Shown here: piece by piece, positions 54,287-63,794 of the stretch
How the letters are laid out: every line of letters starts with the position of its first letter
Position numbering within the stretch: the first letter of the stretch is position 1
NCBI GenBank assembly: GCA_947493215.1
Contig: CANLQE010000001.1
Coordinates: 434,001 to 498,000, forward strand
DNA length: 64,000 nucleotides
DNA from: an uncultured Sphingomonadaceae bacterium
GTDB lineage: Bacteria > Pseudomonadota > Alphaproteobacteria > Sphingomonadales > Sphingomonadaceae
Direction: 5' to 3'
Translations under genes and position numbers: made by a program
The notes under the pieces: generated by a model
What the model was told of the DNA's origin: nothing
The model's input: the letters and a program-made list of their open reading frames with translations, nothing else
Databases searched by the model: none

Positions 54287-54868
54287 ATGATCAGCGAATT
54301 AGTCAGTAGCGATGAAAAAAAAGAAACATGTCCAAACTGTACTGCATTACAGTCCGAAAACATTCGATTGAGAGAAGAACTCGTTGAAATGGAACAACTT
54401 GCTAATCATGATGCCTTGACCGGGCTACACAATCGGCGCTTTTTCATACAAAGTTTGGAAAAACGGGTCATGCGTTGCCAACGCTATGGTGATAATACGG
54501 CGCTGCTCTTTCTTGATGTAGATGATTTAAAGGCGTTCAACGATACCCATGGACACGCAGTTGGGGACAAGTTGTTGCATTGTTTGGGTAACATATTGAA
54601 GAAAAATATCCGGGGCTGTGACTTGGTCGCACGAATCGGCGGCGATGAGTTTGCTTTGCTTTTGGACAATCTTGACGCTGACCGCGTCGAGGGCAAGATC
54701 TTGTCATTAATTGGGTTGATCAAATCCGCGAATCTGGAACATGAGGGACAGACGCTAAAGTTTGGTGCGACAATCGGCTACAGCTTCGTCGGACCCACGG
54801 ACAGCGTGTCCTCTTTGATGTCACGTGCCGATGAAGCCATGTACCGATCAAAAAATGGCGATACCTGA
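54287..54868 (+). CDS. Small diguanylate cyclase (GGDEF) with N-terminal CxxC
   Basis: A 193-residue cyclic-di-GMP synthase. A 'CPNC' motif at 15-18 leads into a coiled-coil (about 19-38) and a single GGDEF domain (about 40-190): 'HDALTGLHNRRFF', 'LFLDVDDLKAFNDTHGHAVGD', 'ARIGGDEFALLL' with the full GGDEF (118-122). RGCD at 109-112, five residues before GGDEF, is a canonical inhibitory RxxD site. No membrane segment or sensor domain is present, so the cysteine pair or a partner may provide the signal. The ATG at 54287 has AGGGA upstream; an ATG at 54257 is open but without a binding site. It is alone in its direction. Confidence 0.92.
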   Translation: MISELVSSDEKKETCPNCTALQSENIRLREELVEMEQLANHDALTGLHNRRFFIQSLEKRVMRCQRYGDNTALLFLDVDDLKAFNDTHGHAVGDKLLHCLGNILKKNIRGCDLVARIGGDEFALLLDNLDADRVEGKILSLIGLIKSANLEHEGQTLKFGATIGYSFVGPTDSVSSLMSRADEAMYRSKNGDT

Positions 54869-54923
54869 ATAACGATACCGGAATGACGAGGCCTAAAACT
54901 TCGAAGCCTAGATAATTCTATCT

Positions 54924-55610
54924 CTATCTTTCCGACAAATAATAACGTTCTTTTTCGTTCAAATCGTCATCAAGATCATAGATAATCGGCTGGCCAGTGG
55001 GAATTTCCAACCCTGTAATCTCATCGTCCGAAATGCCCGACAGATGTTTGACCAGCGCGCGCAGGCTGTTGCCGTGAGCGGAGATTATCACCCGCTTGCC
55101 CGATTGCAATTCCGGTGCAATCCGCGTTTTCCAATAAGGCAATACGCGGGCGATTGTGTCTTTAAGGCTTTCTGTAGCGGGGACTTCGATTCCGGCATAA
55201 CGGGGGTCTGATGACATTTGATATTCGCTGTCTGCAGCCATCGGCGGCGGCGGAGTATCAAAACTGCGGCGCCAGATATGGACTTGATCATCGCCATGCT
55301 TGTCTCGGGTTTCCTGTTTGTTAAGGCCGGTCAGCCCGCCATAATGGCGTTCGTTCAGCCGGTAGTTTTTTTCTACCGGTAGCCATAAGCGGTCCATTTC
55401 CTCTAACGCCAGATTGAGTGTCTTGATCGCGCGGCTTTGTAAGCTGGTGAAACACAGGTCCGATTCAATTCCCTTTTCTTTCATCAGGCGGCCGGCCGCT
55501 TTTGCCTCTTCGATGCCTTTTTCCGTAACATCAACGTCCCACCAGCCGGTGAAGCGGTTTTCCAGATTCCATTGAGACTGGCCGTGACGGAGAAGGATGA
55601 GTTGAGGCAT
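54924..55610 (-). CDS. gpmA: 2,3-bisphosphoglycerate-dependent phosphoglycerate mutase
   Basis: A 228-residue glycolytic enzyme. 'LLRHGQSQWN' (His9 is the phosphohistidine), 'SLQSRAIKTLNLAL', 'NERHYGGLTGLNK' and 'ISAHGNSLRALVKHL' are all in place. The length is the usual dimeric cofactor-dependent form. It stands between the convergent GGDEF gene and the HupE-like gene, which ends 83 bp upstream of its start. Confidence 0.95.
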   Translation of the reverse strand: MPQLILLRHGQSQWNLENRFTGWWDVDVTEKGIEEAKAAGRLMKEKGIESDLCFTSLQSRAIKTLNLALEEMDRLWLPVEKNYRLNERHYGGLTGLNKQETRDKHGDDQVHIWRRSFDTPPPPMAADSEYQMSSDPRYAGIEVPATESLKDTIARVLPYWKTRIAPELQSGKRVIISAHGNSLRALVKHLSGISDDEITGLEIPTGQPIIYDLDDDLNEKERYYLSER

Positions 55611-55693
55611 GAGCGGTCCTTATTTAAAGAGTTGCAACATCTTTAGCGACGAAGGCTTTTAAGACCAAGCGGCATATTCGTAGCATCATGAAA

Positions 55694-56665
55694 TTACAAT
55701 ATACGCGTGAGTGTATAAAAAGCACCAAGCCCGCCGACGACATATAGTGCAGGCGTTTCAATCCACTTGCGCTGATCAATGGAAATGCGCCGCACCAACC
55801 ATAATAAGCCCAGCGCCAGAACCACGAAAAGGATCTGACCGAATTCCACGCCGAGGTTGAACAATAGCAAAGCCCATATCTCCTCCCCTTTGGGTAGGCC
55901 GATGTCCGCCAGCGCTCCTGCAAAACCGAGACCGTGAAGGAGCCCGAAGGCGAGGGCGATCAGCCAGGGTTTGCGGATGGTGAGACTGGTCCTGCCCGCC
56001 CATTTGCGGACCACTTCAACCGCAAGGAAAAATATCGACAGAGCGATGAGCAACTCCACCGGTTCGCTAGGCAGCATGAACAGGCCCAATGCGGTGATGG
56101 CAAGCGTGACACTATGACCAACGGTGAAGGCGGTAATAACCCATAGCAGCTGCCTTGGCGCCGTGAGTAGTAACAGGCCGAGGACGAATAACAGATGATC
56201 CCAGCCGAATAGCATATGCTCTGCGCCTATCCGCAAATAGGCGCTGGCGGGTGAGCCAGCCGGTCCGCCCAAGGCAAAGGATGTGCTGGCAGGCCGCAAG
56301 ATATGCGTGCTTTCCTCGCCGCTTGCAGTGCGGAGGCGGACAAACACATCGGTTAGCGTGCGGTCGAGACCGTCAATCCTAATGTCGCCGCCATCGAGCC
56401 GGCAAAGCACCTGCCAGCTTTCGACAATCGCATCGCCAGATATGACTTGGCGGCTGGTCTCTGGCTGCGGACATTGGTCCGGCAGCTCGGGCCGCATCTT
56501 GAGTTTGCGGCCAGACAATATCGGCTGTTTCCAGATCACGGTAACGATGCCGTCCGGCCGCTCAGTCAGTTCGAGGGCGGCGGGTCTGATTTCATGGGCG
56601 CTGGCTGTTATGGCGGATAGCCACATGATGACAGCCCACAACAAACCGAGCCGGATGATGGTCAC
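55694..56665 (-). CDS. HupE/UreJ family membrane protein
   Basis: A 323-residue protein. A signal peptide (about 1-23, before 'HEIRPAALEL') is followed by an extracytoplasmic beta-rich domain (24-155) and then a six-segment membrane domain. In it, 'GAEHMLFGWDHLLFVLGLLLL' and 'FTVGHSVTLAITALG' carry the HxxxxxDH and FTxxHSxT pairs typical of HupE/UreJ nickel or cobalt permeases. The GTG start overlaps the PPIase stop as GTGA at 56662-56665. With the PPIase and the DUF3604 lipoprotein it forms one transcription unit. The metal is not identified. Confidence 0.85.
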   Translation of the reverse strand: MTIIRLGLLWAVIMWLSAITASAHEIRPAALELTERPDGIVTVIWKQPILSGRKLKMRPELPDQCPQPETSRQVISGDAIVESWQVLCRLDGGDIRIDGLDRTLTDVFVRLRTASGEESTHILRPASTSFALGGPAGSPASAYLRIGAEHMLFGWDHLLFVLGLLLLTAPRQLLWVITAFTVGHSVTLAITALGLFMLPSEPVELLIALSIFFLAVEVVRKWAGRTSLTIRKPWLIALAFGLLHGLGFAGALADIGLPKGEEIWALLLFNLGVEFGQILFVVLALGLLWLVRRISIDQRKWIETPALYVVGGLGAFYTLTRIL

Positions 56666-57489
56666 TTGTCTGAGCTCTCAAGCACCACATTATAGCTGTC
56701 GACTAGTTCTTGCAGCGCCGCTTGCTTGGCTTTCGCGCTTTGATCTTCCTGCCAGGCGGCGGTAATCTCTGCTTTGATCGGTTCAAAACTTGCCTCGGCT
56801 GCGCTGTCAATGGTTTCGATGCGCACCAGATGTAGTCCGAAGGCAGAACCAACGGGCGGACTCCATTGCCCCGCATCCAGTTTGAAGATGGTGCTCGCAA
56901 AATCAGGTCCGAACAGCCGAGTAACTTCGCTTTCCGGTAGCGCAGCATAGCTGCGTTTCTGGATGAACGGATCGCCAAGGTTCTTCCAGCGGGTTCCCGA
57001 TTGCGCGGCGCGCAGGGTGCTGGCCGCAACCGTCTCTATCGCGCCGCCATGTTTTTCGGGACTGAGATAGATATGGACAAAACTCCGCCGCTCGGGCGCG
57101 GCAAATTTGTCGCTGTTTTGTTCAAACCATATCTTCAGTATTGCATCCGATGGATTTGCCGCTTTGCTTTCACCGCTGACCAGAAAGTCCATTTTTTGCG
57201 CCAGACGGCGTTGGATAATTGTGTCTTCATCCCCGAGGCCAAGCCGCTCAGCTTCGCGCACCAACACTTGCTGTTGCACAAATTGGTCGATAATCTGTTG
57301 TTTATCTTCGCCAGTGGGCAGGCGACCAGCGGTATTGGCCCATAGCGCGCTGAGCCGATCTAGCTCGGCCTCGCTGACGGTGATGGTCCGGCCCTGCTCA
57401 CCCTGATAGTTTGACCAAGCGTGATTGATTGCAACCAGTGCCAGCCCGATCAGAACGAAATGGACGATCGGATCTCGAAAAATTTTCAC
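56662..57489 (-). CDS. Membrane-anchored parvulin-type peptidylprolyl isomerase
   Basis: A 275-residue protein: a membrane anchor (about 7-25), a SurA-like N-terminal helical part (about 35-130, 'QIIDQFVQQQVLVREAERLG') and a parvulin domain (about 135-240, 'RRSFVHIYLSPEKHG' and 'FGLHLVRIETI'). It should help fold a periplasmic or outer-membrane client. The client is likely encoded next door: DUF3604 lies 15 bp upstream, HupE overlaps downstream, and a TonB receptor diverges. Compared with PpiD or SurA it is short, as is usual for such dedicated foldases. Confidence 0.84.
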   Translation of the reverse strand: MKIFRDPIVHFVLIGLALVAINHAWSNYQGEQGRTITVSEAELDRLSALWANTAGRLPTGEDKQQIIDQFVQQQVLVREAERLGLGDEDTIIQRRLAQKMDFLVSGESKAANPSDAILKIWFEQNSDKFAAPERRSFVHIYLSPEKHGGAIETVAASTLRAAQSGTRWKNLGDPFIQKRSYAALPESEVTRLFGPDFASTIFKLDAGQWSPPVGSAFGLHLVRIETIDSAAEASFEPIKAEITAAWQEDQSAKAKQAALQELVDSYNVVLESSDK

Positions 57490-57504
57490 AGACTATCCCG
57501 TCAG

Positions 57505-59409
57505 TTAAGCCTTGGTCGGTACATACCAGATGGGTGAAGACCAGGCGCGTTCCTGAATGGTTTTCTGCAGCGCCGGGTTAGGCGGCACATTTGCACGCAA
57601 CGCATCCCATGTTGACCAGCGGCAAACTGGGTTTTCCAATACCCGGACATAATAAGAGGCGCGTTGCCCTGTTTCATGTTCCGGATCACGCCAGAAGGTT
57701 TTGAGTTCCGGCGCGCCTTTGTCTGTCGAGATGGAGCAGTCGGACAGATTGACTTTAGCGCCATTGTCGGGACAGCGGGCTGTGGCCGGATCGACCGTCC
57801 CGCCATCGGAACAGGCCACATCAAAGACCTTTTCTTTGGTCTTGCCGCCATCGGTCCAGACTTTGACAATCTGCACGCGCTGCAACGGCGCGCTCATCGC
57901 GTCGCGCATCGCCCAGACGATGAAGCCGGGGGCTTTTCCCTGACCGACCAGATCGCCGCCCATGGTCACGCCATTTTTATAGGCCTTGGAAACCATCTCG
58001 GGATCATCCAGCATGGCTGCGTCAAAACCAAAGCCGCCAAAGAAGCGCAGTTTTATCCGCGTGCCGGTGGTCGCATAGGTTTCCTTGCGCCGCATCGCGT
58101 CAAATATCGCCTCGCGGGTATTTTCCTCTGCCCAGACGGCCGCATAGCCCGATGCGCCCCAGCGCGAGAACCAGCTCGCGGCGCGTGGATCAACCGTCAC
58201 GCCTTCCCAGCTTTTCTTGCCACCCGGTGGAATGGAGCCCCGTGCTTCCGCGGTACCATCGACGACGCCGATTTTTGACCAGAAGAATTTTTCGTCAAAC
58301 GAACCACCCGCAACATGGGTGTCGGTGGACCCGATTAGGCCGAATTTATAAGGATTGCTGCCGATCTTGTCTTCCAGCATCAGGCCGTTGGCGAGCGCTT
58401 CGCGGACATAGCTGCCATTAACCTTGGATTTGATTTGCGAGGACAGCAGATACTCGTAAATCCCGAAATCCGCCCATTCGTCATTGGGCGATAGCGACGG
58501 GTGGGTTTCGGATGTGCCCTTAACCTGCGTGATTTCGGCAATCGGCTCGTTGCGAATGCGTTGGTCGGCATAGGCCTTGGTCAGCGGCTGGCCGTTATAG
58601 GTTTCCAGCTTGAACATCTCGCCGTCGGACACATTGCTGTTATGCGGGATCGAAAGCCCGTCATTTCCGGCAGCGCGTTGTTCGTCCATCCAGCTCCACA
58701 AATCTTCGGGATTAGTGGAATCCAAAGTGCCAAAGGGCATGTCAGGGGCCGAACCCCGGAAGACCACATTGCGATGGAGATTGCCGCCAGCAAAGCCGCC
58801 TTCCTTTCCCTGTGTCACCCGCGTTGCGGTATATTCATAGGCGGAGAAAGTGGTGAACTTGCCGGGCTTATAATATTTGTCGGCCGCATCGATGGTCGCT
58901 TTCCAAACGTCACCGACAATTTTGGGGTCATAGACACCTTCCATCTCGTTGCCATCGCGGACGGCGCCGCCGATAAGCTGGAATGCAGCGATGATTTTGT
59001 CTGGGTCTGTGCTGAACATGTCCTTGGCAATATCGAGCTTAGATATCTCTGTGCCTTCAGTATCCATCGCGGGCAGGTGACCCAGATAGGCCGCGTGATC
59101 GGTAACCGCCATAAAGTCGAGGGCTGGGCCTTCGAGTTTCAGGTCATAGCCGGAGGGATGGGTAATACCTTCGCCCATGCCGAATTTATAAGCGTCTTCG
59201 GGGGTGGTACGGACGTTAAAAATATAGGCATCAAAACTGTTACGGGTGTGGATATGGAGGTCGCCAAAATAAACATTGCGATCTGGATTAGGCTGCTCTG
59301 CCGTTTCACCCGGGGCCAACGTATTTTCTTGGTCGGCCGTGCCATCGCCGCCGGAACATCCGACCATCAAAGCACAAATTGCCGTCAGATTTAAAAAACT
59401 GCGCATCAT
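57505..59409 (-). CDS. DUF3604 lipoprotein (PHP-like metallohydrolase)
   Basis: A 634-residue exported protein. The signal 'ICALMVGC' suggests a lipidated cysteine at C18. 'NVYFGDLHIHTRNSFDAYIF' (about 45-64) carries an HxH metal pair as in the PHP domain. Later conserved DUF3604 segments are 'DFMAVTDHAAYLG', 'SIPHNSNVSDGEMF', 'LIGSTDTHVAGG' and a 'MRRKETYATTGTRIKLRFF' end region. These supply several histidines and aspartates for two or three metals; the reaction and substrate are unknown. I chose the ATG at 59409, with GGGAGAG 4 bp upstream; the frame opens at 59541. It starts the trio with PPIase and HupE. Confidence 0.88.
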   Translation of the reverse strand: MMRSFLNLTAICALMVGCSGGDGTADQENTLAPGETAEQPNPDRNVYFGDLHIHTRNSFDAYIFNVRTTPEDAYKFGMGEGITHPSGYDLKLEGPALDFMAVTDHAAYLGHLPAMDTEGTEISKLDIAKDMFSTDPDKIIAAFQLIGGAVRDGNEMEGVYDPKIVGDVWKATIDAADKYYKPGKFTTFSAYEYTATRVTQGKEGGFAGGNLHRNVVFRGSAPDMPFGTLDSTNPEDLWSWMDEQRAAGNDGLSIPHNSNVSDGEMFKLETYNGQPLTKAYADQRIRNEPIAEITQVKGTSETHPSLSPNDEWADFGIYEYLLSSQIKSKVNGSYVREALANGLMLEDKIGSNPYKFGLIGSTDTHVAGGSFDEKFFWSKIGVVDGTAEARGSIPPGGKKSWEGVTVDPRAASWFSRWGASGYAAVWAEENTREAIFDAMRRKETYATTGTRIKLRFFGGFGFDAAMLDDPEMVSKAYKNGVTMGGDLVGQGKAPGFIVWAMRDAMSAPLQRVQIVKVWTDGGKTKEKVFDVACSDGGTVDPATARCPDNGAKVNLSDCSISTDKGAPELKTFWRDPEHETGQRASYYVRVLENPVCRWSTWDALRANVPPNPALQKTIQERAWSSPIWYVPTKA

Positions 59410-59927
59410 TTTTCTCTCCCGCGCGCCTGTTATCCGGCACTTCTTATCTAATATCACGCCGTGGTTCTGGGCCGCCGGTCGGTATTTTTCAGCTGATTTA
59501 ATGGCCCAGTTAAACCGCTTATGCAAGGTCGGCTGCGGCAAATCCAGTCACTTGGCGTCATCTAGGGTGGAAATTCCCAATGCTTATAAATTGTTAAGCG
59601 ACATTTCGGTGGTCTGTACCTAAGGCCGCTTCACCGAAGTTTTGCGCGCGCTCAACCGATCGATACTCGCCAGATGGTATGCAGAGCACATTAAATATAC
59701 CACAAATTGTGCTCTGGCCCGGATTTTCGCCTGAAACCCAGCCTTTTTTAATGTATCATTTTTGCCACTGCTTGCTTTTTTCTGCGCTGCAATGCGGATA
59801 TCAGCTTGATTTAACGGCGCGATTACACGACCTGTGTACTCGAAACCGGCGCTATAAGATCATTGCCCTTCCCCAGAATACCGGGGCAAATGGCAAGCGG
59901 TGGTGAGTTCAACGGGAGAGAATAGTT
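59410..59927. promoter_or_regulatory. 518-bp divergent regulatory region between DUF3604 and the TonB receptor
   Basis: No gene fits here. A perfect 8-bp inverted repeat, AGAGCACA at 59683-59690 and TGTGCTCT at 59708-59715, frames a 17-bp AT-rich core (TTAAATATACCACAAAT). This centre sits about 230 bp from the receptor start and about 290 bp from the DUF3604 start. T-rich runs follow at 59,735-59,790. The receptor start has GGGAGAG 7 bp upstream. The gap is much longer than others in the window, so it may carry sites for both sides or a small RNA that I cannot detect by eye. Confidence 0.5.
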
Positions 59928-62510
59928 ATGAAAAGTTTGAATCGCGTCCTCATGGCAGCATTGTGCACCAGCGCAATGACAGCCCCAGCCTATGCACAAG
60001 ATGCCGGTGCCGAAGAAGTTGATGACAATGTCATCATCGTTACCGCCACCCGCCGTGCGCAGGATGTCCAAGATATTCCGCTCGCCGTGACAGCGGTCAG
60101 CCCTGTTCAGTTGGAGCAGCAAGGCGTCGTCAACGTTCAAAATATTGGCAGCGTTTCACCAAGCTTCTCAACCTCTAATGCGCAAACCGCATCAGGTACT
60201 GTCGTTCTGCGTATTCGCGGCGTTGGTACAACTTCTAACAACATCGGCTTTGAATCCGCTGTCGGCATTTTCGTCGACGGTGCCTACCAGTCCCGCCCAG
60301 GTGTGGCGCTTGGTGAGTTTGTCGATGTTGAGCGTGTCGAAGTTCTGCGTGGTCCACAAGGCACATTGTTTGGACGCAACACTTCAGCCGGTGCTTTAAA
60401 CATCACAAACAAGCGCCCAGATCTTGATGAGTTTGGCGGTTTTGTGAATGCAACCTATGGCAATTTTGACCATATGAGTGTTCAGGGCGCGATTAATGCT
60501 CCGATCATTGAAGATACATTGGCACTACGCGTAACCGGTGCGTATCGGAAACGTGACGGCTTTGTGGATATTATCGACAGCGCTGGAAACAGTGTCGGCG
60601 ATTCCAACGATACTGATCAGTATCTTGTTCGTGGCCAGCTTGGTTTCGAAAGCGATAGCGGTATTCAGGCGCGTTTGATTGTAGATTATTCAAAGAGCAC
60701 GGCAAGTTGTTGTGCGGCTATAGAGGTTTTGCAATCCGGCATTGAAACCGCTGGCCTCTTTGGCGCGGTCGGTCTCGGCGCACGTGGCGGCATGGCTGCT
60801 CCGGATGTTGCATTGACCCCGTTTGATACAACGGCGGCGGAGCGGGCTGTTGATAATCGCATCGCTACTTCTGATTTGAGAGCCGATCCATCCAATGACC
60901 AATGGGGCGTTACTGGCGAAATCGAATTTCCGATCGGTGACAGTGCCGACCTGATATATATCGGTTCGTACCGCGAATTCCGGGCGGAAGAAGCTTATGA
61001 CTCGGATTTCTCCGGCCTTGATATTTTCAACGTTCTGCCAGGCAGTGATACAGCCATCGACACGATGACCCATGAACTTCGTCTGCAAGGCGAAGCCTTT
61101 GATGGTGCACTCGACTGGTTGGTTGGTGCTTATTATTCTGATGAGGATATCACCCAGTCCACTAACTTTGGTCTGGGTCAGGATTATGACCGTCTTGTCG
61201 GCGCTCTTTTGGCAGCTGGTACCGGCGGCGCTACACTGAACCCGGCTAGCCCACTTTTCGCGGGCGCGACACCACTGCAAACATTGACTGGTATCGATCC
61301 TGCAACGGTTCGGACCACCAATGCTTATACACAAAGCAGCAAAAGCTGGTCCGTGTTCACGCACAACACGTTGGAAGTTGCCCAAGGGCTTAAACTGACG
61401 CTTGGTCTGCGCTATTCAGATGAGAGCAAAGACGGTTCATTCAGTCAGCCGGCGATTAACAACGACCTCTGCCCCGCAACATTGGGTCAGATTTTTGGAG
61501 GCGGTCTCCCAGGCGGCGCTTTAAGCCCTCTTACCAACAGTTTCTTCGGACTGGGTTGTTTCGCCTTTGTCGCACCAGCGATTGGAACAGATGCAAATCC
61601 GTTCCCACTGCCGCGGCCCTTCGTTAGCGAGTTTAGTGATGAAGAGCTGATCTATACCGGTAAAGTGAGCTATGAATTCGCCGATCCTGTAACCGTCTAT
61701 GCCAGCTTTACGCATGGTTATAAGTCCGGTGGCTTTAACCTTGATTCAACCGCTGCATCCGGCGGCGCTGATCCGCGCTTTGCTTCGGAAGAAGTGGATG
61801 CTTACGAAGTTGGTCTGAAAGCCAAGTTCCTCGATAACGCTGTGACCTTGAATGTTGCGGGTTTCCACGAGGAATTCACAAACTTCCAGGTTCTGGAATT
61901 CACCGGCGCTCAGTTCACCACGTTTAATGTTCCAAGTGCAAAATCAACCGGTATTGAAATTGAAACAGTCATTCGTCCGGATGACAATTTAACGATCAAT
62001 GGTGGTTTGACTTATACCGATGCGCGTTATCCAAATGATTGTGCTGGTACGCAAACCGACTCTGCCAACGTTGTAAGTCTTTGTGGCAATTCGCTGACCA
62101 ATGCTCCGAAATGGGTGGGTATTCTGGGAGCGACTTATGACCGCGATATTGGTAGCAGTCTGAAGTTCTTCCTCAATGGTCAATTGCGGATGGAAAGCGA
62201 TCGCCGGACTTCAACACAAGCCACGACCGTTCCAAGCGCTGCGCAAATTACAGCGGCTGGAAGTGTTCAGGCAGCGGTTGATGCGGCTCCACTTGTTCCA
62301 TTCGATGTTCAGGATGGCACAGTCAAAATCAACATGCGGGCCGGTATCGCTGATATTGACGATGCATGGGGCATTGAAGCCTGGGTCACGAACCTAACCA
62401 ATGAAGTCACGCGCGGTGTTACTTTTAACACAGTGCTGCGTTCCGGTTCACGGTCCGCCTTCATCCAGGCACCGCGCATGTTTGGCGTGACGCTTCGCGG
62501 CAAGTTCTAG
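59928..62510 (+). CDS. TonB-dependent outer membrane receptor
   Basis: An 860-residue receptor. Signal peptide (about 1-23, 'APAYAQ'), TonB box-like 'DDNVIIVTATRRAQD' (32-46), plug domain with 'VLRIRGVGTTSNN' and 'VEVLRGPQGTLFGRNTSAG' (about 140-157), then a barrel ending 'RMFGVTLRGKF' with the terminal Phe needed for BAM recognition. The style is that of the large sphingomonad receptors for plant or algal compounds rather than siderophores, but the ligand is not evident. It diverges from the DUF3604-PPIase-HupE trio. A strong terminator lies 39 bp after the stop. Confidence 0.94.
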   Translation: MKSLNRVLMAALCTSAMTAPAYAQDAGAEEVDDNVIIVTATRRAQDVQDIPLAVTAVSPVQLEQQGVVNVQNIGSVSPSFSTSNAQTASGTVVLRIRGVGTTSNNIGFESAVGIFVDGAYQSRPGVALGEFVDVERVEVLRGPQGTLFGRNTSAGALNITNKRPDLDEFGGFVNATYGNFDHMSVQGAINAPIIEDTLALRVTGAYRKRDGFVDIIDSAGNSVGDSNDTDQYLVRGQLGFESDSGIQARLIVDYSKSTASCCAAIEVLQSGIETAGLFGAVGLGARGGMAAPDVALTPFDTTAAERAVDNRIATSDLRADPSNDQWGVTGEIEFPIGDSADLIYIGSYREFRAEEAYDSDFSGLDIFNVLPGSDTAIDTMTHELRLQGEAFDGALDWLVGAYYSDEDITQSTNFGLGQDYDRLVGALLAAGTGGATLNPASPLFAGATPLQTLTGIDPATVRTTNAYTQSSKSWSVFTHNTLEVAQGLKLTLGLRYSDESKDGSFSQPAINNDLCPATLGQIFGGGLPGGALSPLTNSFFGLGCFAFVAPAIGTDANPFPLPRPFVSEFSDEELIYTGKVSYEFADPVTVYASFTHGYKSGGFNLDSTAASGGADPRFASEEVDAYEVGLKAKFLDNAVTLNVAGFHEEFTNFQVLEFTGAQFTTFNVPSAKSTGIEIETVIRPDDNLTINGGLTYTDARYPNDCAGTQTDSANVVSLCGNSLTNAPKWVGILGATYDRDIGSSLKFFLNGQLRMESDRRTSTQATTVPSAAQITAAGSVQAAVDAAPLVPFDVQDGTVKINMRAGIADIDDAWGIEAWVTNLTNEVTRGVTFNTVLRSGSRSAFIQAPRMFGVTLRGKF

Positions 62511-62549
62511 GATTTAAACGAATTGGGGGCATTTCGTCACCACCAAGGA

Positions 62550-62576
62550 GGGGCCGGTTTTTCCGGCCCCTTTTTT
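62550..62576 (+). terminator. Rho-independent terminator after the TonB receptor gene
   Basis: GGGGCCGG at 62550-62557 pairs perfectly with CCGGCCCC at 62563-62570 around a T5 loop, followed by six T at 62571-62576. It is the clearest intrinsic terminator in the window. It ends the receptor message and separates it from the alcohol dehydrogenase gene. Confidence 0.92.
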
Positions 62577-62633
62577 GTTGCTGCCTAATCAATGCCGGTT
62601 GCGCGCACGCATGATCGGTGCAAAAGTCCGGCC

Positions 62634-63794
62634 ATGAACAGCTATAGTTTTCAAACCGTACCGGTCCTGCATTTTGGTGAGGGCTGCCTTTCCCAATTGG
62701 CCGATCAAATTGCCGCCTTGGGCGGATCCCGACCGCTGATCGTCACCGATAAAGGTATTATCGCTGCGGGCCTGATTGCCCCGGTGGAGCAAGCTCTATC
62801 CGATGCTGGTTTAACTACGCAGATTTATGATGCGGTCGTTGCCGATCCACCCGAAACTGTCGTGCAGCAAGCCATTGATATGGCGAAGGCGGCGGAGGTC
62901 GATATCGTCATTGGTCTTGGCGGCGGGAGCTCGTTGGACACTGCTAAGGTCGTTGCTGCGCTGTCTGTTGACGGCGCGCAGGGCCTTTCCGAAATCTATG
63001 GTGTGGGTCAATTGGCACGCAAGGGTCTGCCAACCATATTGATCCCGACGACATCGGGCACGGGCTCCGAAGTCACCGCCATCTCCATCCTGACCACGGG
63101 CGAGACAACCAAGGCGGGGATCGTTTCGCCGCATCTGTTTGCTGACGCTGCGATACTCGACCCAGCGTTGACGCTGGGATTGCCCGCTGATGTAACCGCG
63201 GCCACGGGTATCGACGCGATGGTCCATGCGATTGAAGCTTATACCGGACGCAATGCCAAAAACCCGGTATCCGATATGCTCGCGATCGAAGCGCTCAAAC
63301 TACTGACGGCACATATTGAAACCGCCTGTTCGGACGGCACCAATATGGTGGCGCGAGAAGCGATGCTGCGCGGTTCCATGCTGGCGGGGCAGGCATTTGC
63401 CAATTCACCCGTTGGTGCGATCCATGCACTGGCCTATCCGCTGGGCGGGATTTATCATATCCCGCACGGCCTCTCCAATGCGCTGGTCATGCCGCATATC
63501 ATGCAGTTTAACCTCGACGCTGCTGCGCCGCTTTATGCGGAATTGGCTGATGCGTTGAATGTACAGAAATCCGGTCCCAACAGCGCCGAAGCGAGGGCGC
63601 AGGAATTGATCGACTATCTGGAAGGCTTGGCGGTGACAGTCAAAGCTCCCCGGCGCTTGCGCGATGTCGGGATCGTTGAAGATGCTGTGGGCGAATTGGC
63701 AGACGCGGCGATGTTGCAGACAAGGCTGCTCGTGAACAATCCCAAAGAACTCGACCTTGCCGATGCCAAACGGATTTATACCAATGCCTGGTAA
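62634..63794 (+). CDS. Iron-containing alcohol dehydrogenase
   Basis: A 386-residue type III (Fe-ADH) dehydrogenase. '[16 protein letters not shown]' (about 98-113) binds the NAD(P) pyrophosphate, and '[18 protein letters not shown]' is the family's central motif. Metal ligands are in '[17 protein letters not shown]' and '[21 protein letters not shown]' (His and Asp residues). It should reduce an aldehyde or ketone, or oxidise the alcohol. Substrate is not known. The ATG at 62634 is more likely than an in-frame start at 62592, which falls within the spacer. Its stop overlaps the thioesterase start. Confidence 0.92.
   Translation: MNSYSFQTVPVLHFGEGCLSQLADQIAALGGSRPLIVTDKGIIAAGLIAPVEQALSDAGLTTQIYDAVVADPPETVVQQAIDMAKAAEVDIVIGLGGGSSLDTAKVVAALSVDGAQGLSEIYGVGQLARKGLPTILIPTTSGTGSEVTAISILTTGETTKAGIVSPHLFADAAILDPALTLGLPADVTAATGIDAMVHAIEAYTGRNAKNPVSDMLAIEALKLLTAHIETACSDGTNMVAREAMLRGSMLAGQAFANSPVGAIHALAYPLGGIYHIPHGLSNALVMPHIMQFNLDAAAPLYAELADALNVQKSGPNSAEARAQELIDYLEGLAVTVKAPRRLRDVGIVEDAVGELADAAMLQTRLLVNNPKELDLADAKRIYTNAW

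Noticed and set aside
59764-59770. GCCACTG word before the TonB receptor, as in cobalamin riboswitches
   Set aside because: The other conserved boxes of a B12 riboswitch (the paired upstream G-rich box and AGC-CAGGAGACC-like core) are missing in the 518-bp gap.
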